Shown one piece after another: positions 7,721 to 15,008 of a stretch of 21,575 nt of DNA. The notes beneath the pieces are model-generated. The model made no database searches, was not told the DNA's origin, and saw only the letters and a list, made by a program, of their open reading frames with translations. A program made the position numbers and the translations under genes. Source of the stretch: Bacilli bacterium (lineage in GTDB: Bacteria > Bacillota_I > Bacilli_A > RF39 > UBA660); NCBI GenBank assembly GCA_028684435.1, contig JAQUFX010000017.1, positions 1 through 21,575 on the forward strand, in the 5' to 3' direction. Positions within the stretch are counted from its first letter, which is position 1, and the number at the start of each line of letters is the position of its first letter.

Positions 7721-9444
7721 TAACAAAGGGGCAAAAAATAAACGACCGTTATCAAATTGTTAAAACAATTGGTGAAGGTGGAATGGCTAATGTATATTTA
7801 GCTTATGATGTGATACTAGAAAGAAATGTAGCGGTTAAGGTATTAAGAGGAGATTTATCTACTGATGAAAAATTCGTGCGTAGGTTTCAAAGAGAAGCTT
7901 TGTCAGCATCATCTTTATCTCATCCTAATATAGTTGAAGTGTATGATGTGGGTGAAGATAATGGTCTTTATTATATTGTCATGGAATATATTGAAGGTAA
8001 ACATTTAAAACAACTTCTTAAAAAAAGAGGAAGTCTAACGATCAGAGAAGTTATTGATATCATGTTACAAATAACAGATGGAATGGCTGCTGCTCATGAT
8101 TCTTATATAATCCATCGTGATATAAAACCTCAAAATATTATGATACTTGAAAACGGTTTAGTTAAAATAACAGATTTTGGGATTGCTATGGCGTTAAATG
8201 GTACTCAATTAACGCAAACTAACTCTGTAATGGGGTCAGTTCATTATTTACCTCCTGAACAAGCATCAGGAAAAGGTTCAACGATTCAAAGTGATATTTA
8301 TTCAATTGGAATATTAATGTATGAGCTACTATCAGGAACTCTTCCTTATAAAGGAGATAATGCCGTTGAAATAGCACTTAAACATTTAAAAGAACCATTA
8401 CCAAGTATAAGAAAAGAATTACCTAATCTTTCTCAAGCAGTTGAAAATATTATATTTAAAAGTGTCGCTAAAAATCCTAAAAATAGGTATGCTGATGCTA
8501 GAGAGATGCATGAAGATTTAAAAACATGTTTAAGTGAATCAAGAGAGAATGAAGCTCCATTTGTATATAATTTTCAAGATGAAGAAGATCTAATAAAAAA
8601 TACCAAAGTTAAAGAAGAAGTAAATGAAAATAAAAATATTAAAATAACAAATGAAGGTGATATTATAGCTAAAAAAATAACGGAAAAAGATTTAAAAAAG
8701 AAAGAAAATAAAACTTTATTAATTTTAGGAGCTATCTTTACGGGTTTAATATTAATTACAACATGTATTGTATTATTATTACCCAAATTAACTGAAGCAA
8801 GAAATGTAGTAGTTCCTAATGTATCAGGTTTAAGTTTAAAAGAAGCAGAAAAATTATTAATAAAAAATAAATTAAAAATTAATGCAACTATTAAAGAAAC
8901 CACTAGTGATTCAATAGAAAAAAACAAAATAGTTAAATCCAATCCATCTTCGGGACGCACTGTTAAAGAAGGCTCAAGCGTAACTTTATATCAAAGTATT
9001 GGCGAAGGGACTTATGAGGTTGAAGACTTTACTGGCAAAAATTATCATGAGGTAAAGGCTGTGCTCGAAAAAGTCAATAATTTATTTGTTGTCGTAGAAG
9101 AAATGGAAGTAGAAGATGTTTCTAAATATAATTCAGGAGAAATAATAAAACAAGAACCTGAAGTTGGTACTAAAGTTACTCCAAGAGAAACTATTACATT
9201 ATACATTCCTGATATGTCTGCTACCTACCCTGACTTTAATAATGGTGAATTTTCATTAACTGATATTCAAGCTTTTGCAGAAAAATATAACTTAAATTTA
9301 AAAGTTGAATATAAAGCAACTTCATTATTCGAAGTTGGTTCAATAATCGAACAATTACCAAAAAAAGGAGCCACTATTGTTTCAGGTATGACACTTAAAA
9401 TCGTAATTGCTGAAGAAGAATTGCCAGAAGAAATATTTGATTAA
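7717..9444 (+). CDS. prkC: PASTA-domain Ser/Thr protein kinase PrkC/Stk
   Basis: Membrane Ser/Thr kinase that senses muropeptides or lipid II outside the cell and phosphorylates division, wall and translation proteins. The 575 residues comprise an N-terminal Hanks-type kinase domain (GEGGMANVY P-loop at 19-27, Lys41, HRDIKPQN at 133-140, DFG at 153-155), a charged juxtamembrane linker (~280-328), one transmembrane helix (~332-354) and three PASTA repeats (about 364-432, 433-500 and 501-575). Translation starts at TTG 7717, which overlaps the prpC stop as TTGA; AAGGCGGTGA at 7701-7710 is the ribosome site. Phosphatase and kinase are thus probably produced in fixed proportion. Three PASTA units implies a peptidoglycan-bearing cell. 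Confidence 0.96.
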   Translation: MITKGQKINDRYQIVKTIGEGGMANVYLAYDVILERNVAVKVLRGDLSTDEKFVRRFQREALSASSLSHPNIVEVYDVGEDNGLYYIVMEYIEGKHLKQLLKKRGSLTIREVIDIMLQITDGMAAAHDSYIIHRDIKPQNIMILENGLVKITDFGIAMALNGTQLTQTNSVMGSVHYLPPEQASGKGSTIQSDIYSIGILMYELLSGTLPYKGDNAVEIALKHLKEPLPSIRKELPNLSQAVENIIFKSVAKNPKNRYADAREMHEDLKTCLSESRENEAPFVYNFQDEEDLIKNTKVKEEVNENKNIKITNEGDIIAKKITEKDLKKKENKTLLILGAIFTGLILITTCIVLLLPKLTEARNVVVPNVSGLSLKEAEKLLIKNKLKINATIKETTSDSIEKNKIVKSNPSSGRTVKEGSSVTLYQSIGEGTYEVEDFTGKNYHEVKAVLEKVNNLFVVVEEMEVEDVSKYNSGEIIKQEPEVGTKVTPRETITLYIPDMSATYPDFNNGEFSLTDIQAFAEKYNLNLKVEYKATSLFEVGSIIEQLPKKGATIVSGMTLKIVIAEEELPEEIFD

Positions 9445-9455
9445 AAGGAGTTTAT

Positions 9456-10274
9456 GTGAAAGGAACAATAGTAAAACAAATAAGTAATTTATACACTGTA
9501 AATGTTAAAGATGTTTTATATGAATGTCGAGCAAGAGGTAAATTTTATTATGATAAAATAACTCCTTTAGTTGGAGATTATGTTATTATAGATCCTGAAA
9601 AAAAATATATTTTAGATATTTTACCAAGAAATAATTATTTAAATAGACCAAGTATTGCTAATATTGACATATGTATTATAATAGCCAGTGTTAAAGAACC
9701 GAATCTGGATTTAAATCTTTTAGATAAATTACTATGTATTATAATCCATAATAAAATAAAACCTATTATATGTTTTACTAAAATTGATTTATTAAACTCT
9801 CAAGAAAAAAAAGAATTACAAAAAATCATTAATTACTATAATAAAATTGGTATTAAAAATTTTAATAATATGGAGACAAATAAAATAACTAAAGAAATAT
9901 CTAATAATATTGTGGTTTTAACTGGTCAAACTGGTGCTGGTAAAAGTACTTTCTTAAATAAACTTGACCATGCTTTAAATTTAGATACTAATCCGATTAG
10001 TAAATCTTTAGGTCGAGGAGTTCATACTACTAGACATGTTGAATTATTTAAATATAAAACATCTTTTATAGCAGATACTCCAGGTTTTAGTGCTTTAGAT
10101 ATTAATGAATTTACTAAAGAAGAAATAAAAAATACTTATCCAGAGTTTAAGGTTGATTGTAGGTTTAAAGATTGTAATCATTTAAAGGAAGATAATTGTA
10201 AAGTAAAAGAATTAGTAGAAAAAGGAATAATATTAGAAAGTAGATATAATAATTATCTAAAATTCATGAGGTAA
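9456..10274 (+). CDS. rsgA: Ribosome small-subunit GTPase RsgA (YloQ/CpgA)
   Basis: Circularly permuted GTPase that checks late 30S subunit maturation. Motif order is G4-G1-G3: TKID at 108-111, GQTGAGKST at 157-165 and DTPG at 207-210. An OB-fold occupies about residues 1-65. The C-terminal zinc site C-x5-C-x-H-x5-C starts near residue 235 (CRFKDCNH...C). 272 aa is a little short for the family (~290-300), the shortening lying in loops. The start is GTG at 9456: the overlapping ATG at 9454 is immediately followed by TGA in its own frame, and AGGAG at 9446-9450 is 5 nt away. Confidence 0.95.
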   Translation: MKGTIVKQISNLYTVNVKDVLYECRARGKFYYDKITPLVGDYVIIDPEKKYILDILPRNNYLNRPSIANIDICIIIASVKEPNLDLNLLDKLLCIIIHNKIKPIICFTKIDLLNSQEKKELQKIINYYNKIGIKNFNNMETNKITKEISNNIVVLTGQTGAGKSTFLNKLDHALNLDTNPISKSLGRGVHTTRHVELFKYKTSFIADTPGFSALDINEFTKEEIKNTYPEFKVDCRFKDCNHLKEDNCKVKELVEKGIILESRYNNYLKFMR

Positions 10275-10276
10275 AT

Positions 10277-10912
10277 ATGAAAATATCAGTTTCAATTACA
10301 AAATCAAAATATAATATTGTTGAGACATTAAATAAGTTAAATAATACTGATGCTGATTTTATACATTTAGATGTTATGGATGGAATCTTTGTTCCTGACA
10401 AATTATATTCTTATTATGAAGTTGAAGAATTTATTACATATAATAAAAAACCATTAGATATTCATTTAATGGTTGTTGATGTAAAAAAATATGTCGATGA
10501 GTTTGCTAATACTAATCCTGAATACATAACATTTCATTTAGAAGTAAACGCTAATATTGGTGAGTTAATTAAATATATCCATAGTTATAATATTAAAGTA
10601 GGAATTAGTATTAAACCTTATACGAAAATAGAAGAAATAAAAGAATTTTTACCAGATATAGAGCAAGTATTAGTAATGAGTGTTGAACCAGGATTAGGTG
10701 GACAAAAGTTTATTGAAGAGGTAATACCTAAAATAAAATTATTAAAAGAAATAAAAGAACAAAATAATTATGACTACTTAATATCAGTTGATGGTGGTAT
10801 TAATGAAGAAACAGCTAAATTATTAGATGATGCTGATATATTATCAGTAGGTTCTTATGTCTGTATGAACGATTATTATCAAAATCAAATAAATAAATTA
10901 AGACTGGAATAA
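10277..10912 (+). CDS. rpe: Ribulose-phosphate 3-epimerase
   Basis: Interconverts D-ribulose 5-phosphate and D-xylulose 5-phosphate in the pentose phosphate pathway. The 211-aa TIM barrel shows FIHLDVMDG (His30, Asp32 metal ligands), DIHLMV (His63), the phosphate/loop motif VEPGLGGQKF and the late metal-binding Asp in SVDGGI near residue 173. The N-terminus reads KISVSITKSKYN rather than the common KI(A/S)PSILSADF, a modest divergence. It follows rsgA by two bases, the order usual in Firmicutes; thiN, which often comes next, is absent. Confidence 0.94.
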   Translation: MKISVSITKSKYNIVETLNKLNNTDADFIHLDVMDGIFVPDKLYSYYEVEEFITYNKKPLDIHLMVVDVKKYVDEFANTNPEYITFHLEVNANIGELIKYIHSYNIKVGISIKPYTKIEEIKEFLPDIEQVLVMSVEPGLGGQKFIEEVIPKIKLLKEIKEQNNYDYLISVDGGINEETAKLLDDADILSVGSYVCMNDYYQNQINKLRLE

Positions 10913-10923
10913 AATCCAGTCTT
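10900..10923. terminator. Shared bidirectional terminator between rpe and lexA
   Basis: A perfect 9-bp stem AAGACTGGA (10900-10908) / TCCAGTCTT (10915-10923) with a 6-nt loop. It spans the rpe stop codon (10910-10912) and ends within the lexA stop (10922-10924), so it can serve both convergent genes. The minus-strand exit is T-rich (complement of 10880-10899); the plus-strand tail is weaker. Confidence 0.75.
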
Positions 10924-11542
10924 ATAATTTTCTGTATAATCCAATTGCTTTTCCAATTATAGTTACATTATTCAGTATAATTGGTTCTAAGTAATCATTT
11001 TCAGGTTGCAATCTAATGTAATCTTTTTCTTTATAAAAAGTTTTTAATGTTACTTCATTTTCTTCATTCATTGCTACGACTATATCACCGTTATAAGCTT
11101 CTTTTTGTTTCTGAACTATTACAATATCATTATCATAGATACCAACATTAATCATACTATCACCTGATACTTTTAATGTAAAAATTGATTCTTTTCTAGG
11201 AATTAAACTAGCAGGTAAGGAAAATAATTCATCAGGATTTTCTATAGCCTCAATTGGATTTCCAGCAGTAACTTTACCTAGAAGTGGTACTTTTACAATT
11301 TCTTCATCTTTAGGAGCATATTCATTTTCTCCCATAACTTCTATAGTTCTAAATTTAGAGGCTGTCTTTTTTATAGCACCTTTTATTTCCAATTGGGTTA
11401 AATGAGTATGAACCGTAGCTGGGCTACTTAAACCTAGTCCGGAACATATTTCTCTTACTGAAGGAGGGTAGCCATACTTGACAATGTATTTTTTTATATA
11501 AGTTAATACTTCTTCTTGTTTTTTAGTAATTTTAGGTTTCAT
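10922..11542 (-). CDS. lexA: SOS repressor LexA
   Basis: Repressor of DNA-damage genes that self-cleaves when stimulated by RecA filaments. The 206-aa protein has an N-terminal winged helix-turn-helix (REICSGLGLSSPATVHTHL, about residues 30-48). The cleavage pair is Ala93-Gly94 in KVTAGNP, and the S24 catalytic dyad is Ser129 (SGDSM) and Lys167 (EVTLKTF). This is the only convincing minus-strand gene in the window. The ATG is preceded by AGGAAGTGA. The promoter and a probable LexA site lie just upstream (11563-11602), implying autoregulation. It is divergent from a small membrane-protein gene carrying a perfect SOS box. Confidence 0.97.
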   Translation of the reverse strand: MKPKITKKQEEVLTYIKKYIVKYGYPPSVREICSGLGLSSPATVHTHLTQLEIKGAIKKTASKFRTIEVMGENEYAPKDEEIVKVPLLGKVTAGNPIEAIENPDELFSLPASLIPRKESIFTLKVSGDSMINVGIYDNDIVIVQKQKEAYNGDIVVAMNEENEVTLKTFYKEKDYIRLQPENDYLEPIILNNVTIIGKAIGLYRKL

Positions 11543-11562
11543 TTATTCACTTCCTAATATAA

Positions 11563-11591
11563 ATATTAACATATTATTGACAGCACGTCAA
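11563..11591 (-). promoter_or_regulatory. lexA promoter
   Basis: On the minus strand: TTGACG (11586-11591), 17-nt spacer, TAATAT (11563-11568). Predicted start near 11556, leader about 14 nt. The -35 overlaps a LexA-box-like sequence at 11589-11602. Confidence 0.75.
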
Positions 11592-11602
11592 ACATTTGTT
11601 TT
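11589..11602. promoter_or_regulatory. Probable LexA box at the lexA promoter
   Basis: CAAACATTTGTTTT matches 10 of 14 positions of the Bacillus-type SOS box CGAACATATGTTCG, keeping the AAC...GTT core and N4 spacing. It overlaps the lexA -35, as expected for autorepression. A weaker site than the one at 11617. Confidence 0.6.
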
Positions 11603-11610
11603 GTTTTACA

Positions 11611-11639
11611 TTGACACGAACACGCGTTCGTGGTATAGT
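11611..11639 (+). promoter_or_regulatory. SOS-controlled promoter of the 45-aa membrane protein gene
   Basis: Consensus TTGACA (11611-11616), 17-nt spacer, TATAGT (11634-11639) with a TGG extension. This is the best -35/-10 pair I see in the window. The spacer contains a full LexA box (11617-11630), so bound LexA should block polymerase. Predicted start near 11646. Confidence 0.85.
11617..11630. promoter_or_regulatory. LexA (SOS) box, perfect Bacillus-type
   Basis: CGAACACGCGTTCG fits CGAAC-N4-GTTCG exactly and is fully palindromic in its arms. It lies between the -35 and -10 of the divergent small gene. Confidence 0.9.
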
Positions 11640-11667
11640 TGATTTATAAGTAGAAGGGAGTGGAAAT

Positions 11668-11805
11668 ATGTTAGTAAAAATCAATGAGTATAGAGGTGTG
11701 ATAATATTCTATCTCCTTTTACTTTTAATGTTATTTGCAATGAGTTATCAAGCTAATATAACTGATATGCAAAGTAATAATATAATGATAGAAACCAATA
11801 ATTAA
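11668..11805 (+). CDS. SOS-induced 45-aa single-pass membrane protein, candidate division inhibitor
   Basis: A small gene with complete signals: SOS-box promoter (11611-11639), a strong ribosome site AGAAGGGAG (11652-11660) 7 nt before the ATG, 45 codons, TAA at 11803-11805, and its own terminator. The product has a short basic N-terminus (Lys4, Arg9) and one transmembrane segment, about residues 10-25 (VIIFYLLLLLMLFAM). A ~20-residue polar tail has two acidic residues and no positives, so N-in/C-out is predicted. Known families in this position: B. subtilis YneA (TM + LysM) and S. aureus SosA (TM + short external tail), LexA-controlled inhibitors of septation divergent from lexA. Homology cannot be shown from 45 residues, and there is no LysM. 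A membrane-active SOS toxin is the main alternative. Confidence 0.8.
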   Translation: MLVKINEYRGVIIFYLLLLLMLFAMSYQANITDMQSNNIMIETNN

Positions 11806-11815
11806 GATTGGTTTT
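11792..11815 (+). terminator. Terminator of the SOS small gene
   Basis: Stem AAACCAAT (11792-11799) / ATTGGTTT (11807-11814), 7-nt loop, then a short T-rich tail. The left arm overlaps the last codons, making the small gene a self-contained transcription unit. Confidence 0.7.
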
Positions 11816-11818
11816 AAT

Positions 11819-11847
11819 TTGCTATAATTTGTATATTATTATATAAT
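11819..11847 (+). promoter_or_regulatory. Probable promoter of the 542-aa membrane protein gene
   Basis: TTGCTA (11819-11824), 17-nt spacer, TATAAT (11842-11847); predicted start near 11854, about 15 nt before ATG 11869. A second TATAAT at 11823-11828 could serve instead. Confidence 0.5.
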
Positions 11848-11868
11848 CAAAGCAGAAAGGTGAATAAA

Positions 11869-13497
11869 ATGAAAAATTTTAAATTTAAAAAAGAATTGAG
11901 TTCTATTATATTAACTATCATGTTTATATTAGTGTATTATTTCTTTATGTTACCGCCAATTAATTTAACTTCACCAGTATTTTGGTTTAGTGTAATTATA
12001 ACCATCATTTTTTATATTTTAGTTAGTGGAATTGGTAATATAACTAGTTATGGAAGTTTTGACCAAAAAGGGAATTTTTATCGAAATCCTAGCTATCGAG
12101 TTAATAACAAATTAGGTTATATATTAAGTTTTACAGGAGTATTAATTGTATTATTATTTTTAATCAATGTTATCTACTCCCCATTATTTAACTCTAAAGC
12201 TTATGCAAATAGAATAGAAGTAACGGAAGGAGGAATTTTTACTGATGATGTAAAACCAGTTGATTTTAAAAAGTTAGCTTTATTAGATAAAAATTCTTCA
12301 GAAAAATTAGGTGATCGCGTTATGGGGCAATTACCTGAATTAGTATCACAATTTGATGTATCAAATATTTATACCCAAATTAATTATAAAGAAAAAATAG
12401 AAAGAGTAACTCCTCTTGAATATGCTGATATATTTAAATATTTTACTAATCGTAAAGAAGGAATAAAAGGATATATTAAGGTTGATTCTGTAACTGGAGA
12501 GTCATCACTTCAAAAATTTTCTAAAGGTATGAGATATGTTCCTAGTGCTATCTTACATGAAGATTTACTTCGGAAATTAAGATTTAGTTATCCTACAGAT
12601 ATATTTGGAGATATAACCTTTGAAGTAAACGATGAAGGAAATCCTTATTGGATAGTACCAGTATTAAAGTATAAAGGAATTGGTTTAAGAAAAGAAGTTA
12701 GCCATTTAATTATATTTAATCCAATAGATGGGACAAGTAAAAAATATAAAACTAGTAAAGTGCCAGATTGGGTTGACCATGTATTTAATTCGGAACTTAT
12801 AATTGAACAAATTAACGACTGGGGCAAATATAAAAATGGTTTTATAAATTCGATTTTTGGTCAAAAAGGTGTTGTAGCAACTACTGAAGGTTATAATTAT
12901 TTAGTAATGAATAATGATGTATACATGACTACGGGAATAACTTCTGCGGTAAGCGATGAATCTAATGTAGGATTTATCTTAACTAACTTAAGAACTAAAG
13001 AAACTAATTTTTATGAAGTACCTGGAGCAGAAGAATATTCAGCTATGGAATCAGCTAAAGGTCAGGTTCAACAAATGAACTATACAGCAACATTTCCCAT
13101 CTTAATAAATTTAAATAACAAGCCTACCTATATAATTTCCTTAAAAGATAAAGCTGGTTTAGTTAAAATGTATGCTTTTGTTGATTTAGTAGATTATCAA
13201 AAAGTAAACGTAACTGATTCTTCAAAAGGAATTGAATTTGCAGCTAAAAATTATTTAGGAAATGCTATTGATCAAACCAAAGAAAAAAACAGTAAAACAA
13301 TTGAAGTGAAAAGTATTGCTAATTTAATATTTGATGGAGATACTTATTTTTATATAATTGATAAACAAGATGATAAATATAAAGTAAGTTTAAAAGTTAA
13401 TGAAAATATATTACCTTTTGTAAAAGTTAATGATAAATTAAAAATAACTTTTTCTAAACATGAAGTAAATGAAATAATAAGTATAGAGAATCCATAG
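11869..13497 (+). CDS. Large membrane protein with extracytoplasmic domain, function unknown (542 aa)
   Basis: Not assigned to a named family. Three hydrophobic segments lie at the N-terminus (about residues 7-29, 32-56 and 85-107 from the ATG at 11869), followed by ~430 residues with no further membrane span, so a large outside domain is predicted. That domain has regular beta-rich stretches. The segments around GYIKVDSVTGES and LIIFNPIDGTSKKY resemble the V-D-P-x-T-G pattern of PepSY-like repeats, which is only suggestive. The GTG at 11860 lies inside the ribosome site AAAGGTG, so ATG 11869 (6 nt spacing) is preferred. It is transcribed separately from the SOS gene before it and is closed by a strong terminator. 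Confidence 0.8.
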   Translation: MKNFKFKKELSSIILTIMFILVYYFFMLPPINLTSPVFWFSVIITIIFYILVSGIGNITSYGSFDQKGNFYRNPSYRVNNKLGYILSFTGVLIVLLFLINVIYSPLFNSKAYANRIEVTEGGIFTDDVKPVDFKKLALLDKNSSEKLGDRVMGQLPELVSQFDVSNIYTQINYKEKIERVTPLEYADIFKYFTNRKEGIKGYIKVDSVTGESSLQKFSKGMRYVPSAILHEDLLRKLRFSYPTDIFGDITFEVNDEGNPYWIVPVLKYKGIGLRKEVSHLIIFNPIDGTSKKYKTSKVPDWVDHVFNSELIIEQINDWGKYKNGFINSIFGQKGVVATTEGYNYLVMNNDVYMTTGITSAVSDESNVGFILTNLRTKETNFYEVPGAEEYSAMESAKGQVQQMNYTATFPILINLNNKPTYIISLKDKAGLVKMYAFVDLVDYQKVNVTDSSKGIEFAAKNYLGNAIDQTKEKNSKTIEVKSIANLIFDGDTYFYIIDKQDDKYKVSLKVNENILPFVKVNDKLKITFSKHEVNEIISIENP

Positions 13498-13509
13498 GGT
13501 TCTCTTTTT
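13485..13509 (+). terminator. Rho-independent terminator after the 542-aa membrane protein gene
   Basis: Nine-pair stem (one G-U) AGAGAATCC (13485-13493) / GGGTTCTCT (13497-13505) with a 3-nt loop and following T run. It overlaps the TAG stop at 13495-13497. Confidence 0.8.
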
Positions 13510-13520
13510 ATATTAAAATA

Positions 13521-13529
13521 TGATATAAT
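13521..13529 (+). promoter_or_regulatory. Extended -10 promoter of miaB
   Basis: TGATATAAT, a perfect extended -10 (TATAAT at 13524-13529), with no recognisable -35 because the upstream bases form the preceding terminator. Predicted start near 13536, immediately before the GGAG ribosome site (13537-13540). Confidence 0.6.
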
Positions 13530-13549
13530 TGCTACTGGAGTTGATATAA

Positions 13550-14953
13550 ATGAGATTACCTAATATGTTAGATGCAGCTCAAAGAAAAGCAAAAGCTAAT
13601 TATATATATGAACATAGAATTAATCAAAAAATTTTTGGTGGGAAAAAATATTATATAAGAACTTATGGATGTCAGATGAATGTTCATGATACAGAAGAAA
13701 TAAAAGGCCTTTTAGAATCATTAGGTTTTAACGAAAGTGAAAATATAAATATAAGTGATTTAATTATTTTAAATACCTGCGCGATACGGGAAAACGCTCA
13801 TGATAAAGTATTTGGATTTTTAGGCCGTCTTAAACATTTAAAAAAGAATAATCCTAATCTTATTATTGGTTTATGTGGTTGTATGGCTCAAGAAGAAAGT
13901 GTTGTAACTTATATAAAAGAAAAACATTCTTATATAGATATTGTTTTTGGTACTCATAATATATGTGAGTTGCCTAAAATGTTAGAAGAATATACTGGGA
14001 AACAAAAAATAAATGTTGATAGTAAAGAAGGCAATGTTATTGAATTTGACAACTTATATAAAAGAGATTCAAATATAACAGCATGGGTTAATATTATGTA
14101 TGGCTGTGATAAATTTTGCACTTATTGTATTGTACCTTATACAAGAGGTAAACAAAGAAGCAGAAAGTTAAAAGATATCTTAAAAGAAGTAATAGAATTA
14201 AAAAATGCTGGTTATAAAGAAATAACTTTATTAGGTCAAAATGTCAATGCCTATGGAAAAGATTTAGAAGAAAAGATAGAATTTAGTACTTTACTTGAAA
14301 AGGTTAGTAAAATAGGTATTGAAAGAATTAGATTTGTAACCAGTCATCCTTGGGATTTTACTGATGAAATGATTGATGTAATATCTAAATATGATAATAT
14401 AATGCCTTATATTCATTTGCCAGTTCAATCAGGATCTAATAAGATCTTAAAATTAATGAATCGTAAATATACTAATGAAGAATATTTAACTTTATTTTAT
14501 AAAATAAAAAATAAAATAAAAAATGTTTCTATTACGACTGATATTATTGTCGGTTTTCCTGGCGAACTAGAAGAAGATTTTGAAGAAACATTAAATTTAG
14601 TAAAAAAATGTCAATTTGATGGGGCCTTTACTTTTATCTTTTCGGCTAGGGAAAATACTCCAGCTTCTAAAATGAAAGATAGTCTTTCTTTAGAAGAAAA
14701 AAATAATCGCTTACAAAAACTTAATAAATTAATTAATAATTATAGTAAAGAAAGTAATTTAAAAACACTAGGAACAATTCAAAAAGTATTAGTTACTTCT
14801 ATAAGTGAACGAGATAATAATAAAGTAGCTGGTTATACTGAAAATATGAAATTAGTGAATATTGATGCTCCTGCTAGTTCAATCGGTAAAATAATAGATG
14901 TTGAAATTATTGATGCTAAAAGTTTTAGTTTAGATGGAATTATGAAAATATAA
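13550..14953 (+). CDS. miaB: tRNA-2-methylthio-N6-dimethylallyladenosine synthase MiaB
   Basis: Radical-SAM methylthiotransferase that converts i6A37 to ms2i6A37 in tRNAs reading UNN codons. The 467-aa protein has the MTTase N-terminal domain with cluster cysteines Cys41 (YGCQMN), Cys77 (LNTCAIREN) and Cys111 (CGCMAQE). The radical-SAM motif is Cys186-x3-Cys190-x2-Cys193 (GCDKFCTYC). The long segment HLPVQSGSNKILKLMNR and a C-terminal TRAM domain (about 400-465) follow. The family is typically 440-510 aa. Its substrate class includes the tRNA-Leu(CAA) encoded at 17201. Start ATG 13550 is 9 nt after GGAG. Confidence 0.95.
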   Translation: MRLPNMLDAAQRKAKANYIYEHRINQKIFGGKKYYIRTYGCQMNVHDTEEIKGLLESLGFNESENINISDLIILNTCAIRENAHDKVFGFLGRLKHLKKNNPNLIIGLCGCMAQEESVVTYIKEKHSYIDIVFGTHNICELPKMLEEYTGKQKINVDSKEGNVIEFDNLYKRDSNITAWVNIMYGCDKFCTYCIVPYTRGKQRSRKLKDILKEVIELKNAGYKEITLLGQNVNAYGKDLEEKIEFSTLLEKVSKIGIERIRFVTSHPWDFTDEMIDVISKYDNIMPYIHLPVQSGSNKILKLMNRKYTNEEYLTLFYKIKNKIKNVSITTDIIVGFPGELEEDFEETLNLVKKCQFDGAFTFIFSARENTPASKMKDSLSLEEKNNRLQKLNKLINNYSKESNLKTLGTIQKVLVTSISERDNNKVAGYTENMKLVNIDAPASSIGKIIDVEIIDAKSFSLDGIMKI

Positions 14954-14976
14954 TTTCCTTTTTTTATTATATTTGC

Positions 14977-14982
14977 TATAAT
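14977..14982 (+). promoter_or_regulatory. -10 box upstream of the membrane ORF-scpA-scpB operon
   Basis: TATAAT at 14977-14982 with only a poor -35 (TTTCCT, 14954-14959). Predicted start ~14989. This supports ATG 15009 rather than TTG 14994 as the start of the first gene. Confidence 0.5.
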
Positions 14983-15008
14983 TACATTAAGAATTGAGGC
15001 TAAAGAAT

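Noticed and set aside
8574..8960. Minus-strand reading frame of ~128 codons within prkC
   Set aside because: Antisense to the kinase linker, membrane and first PASTA region; composition mirrors prkC codons.
11577..11591. Inverted repeat TTGAC-N5-GTCAA as a separate operator or second plus-strand promoter
   Set aside because: No matching -10 on the plus strand; the right half is simply the lexA -35. Could be a coincidence of composition.
12645..12827. Minus-strand 60-codon frame inside the 542-aa membrane protein gene
   Set aside because: Shadow of the plus-strand gene, no start signals.
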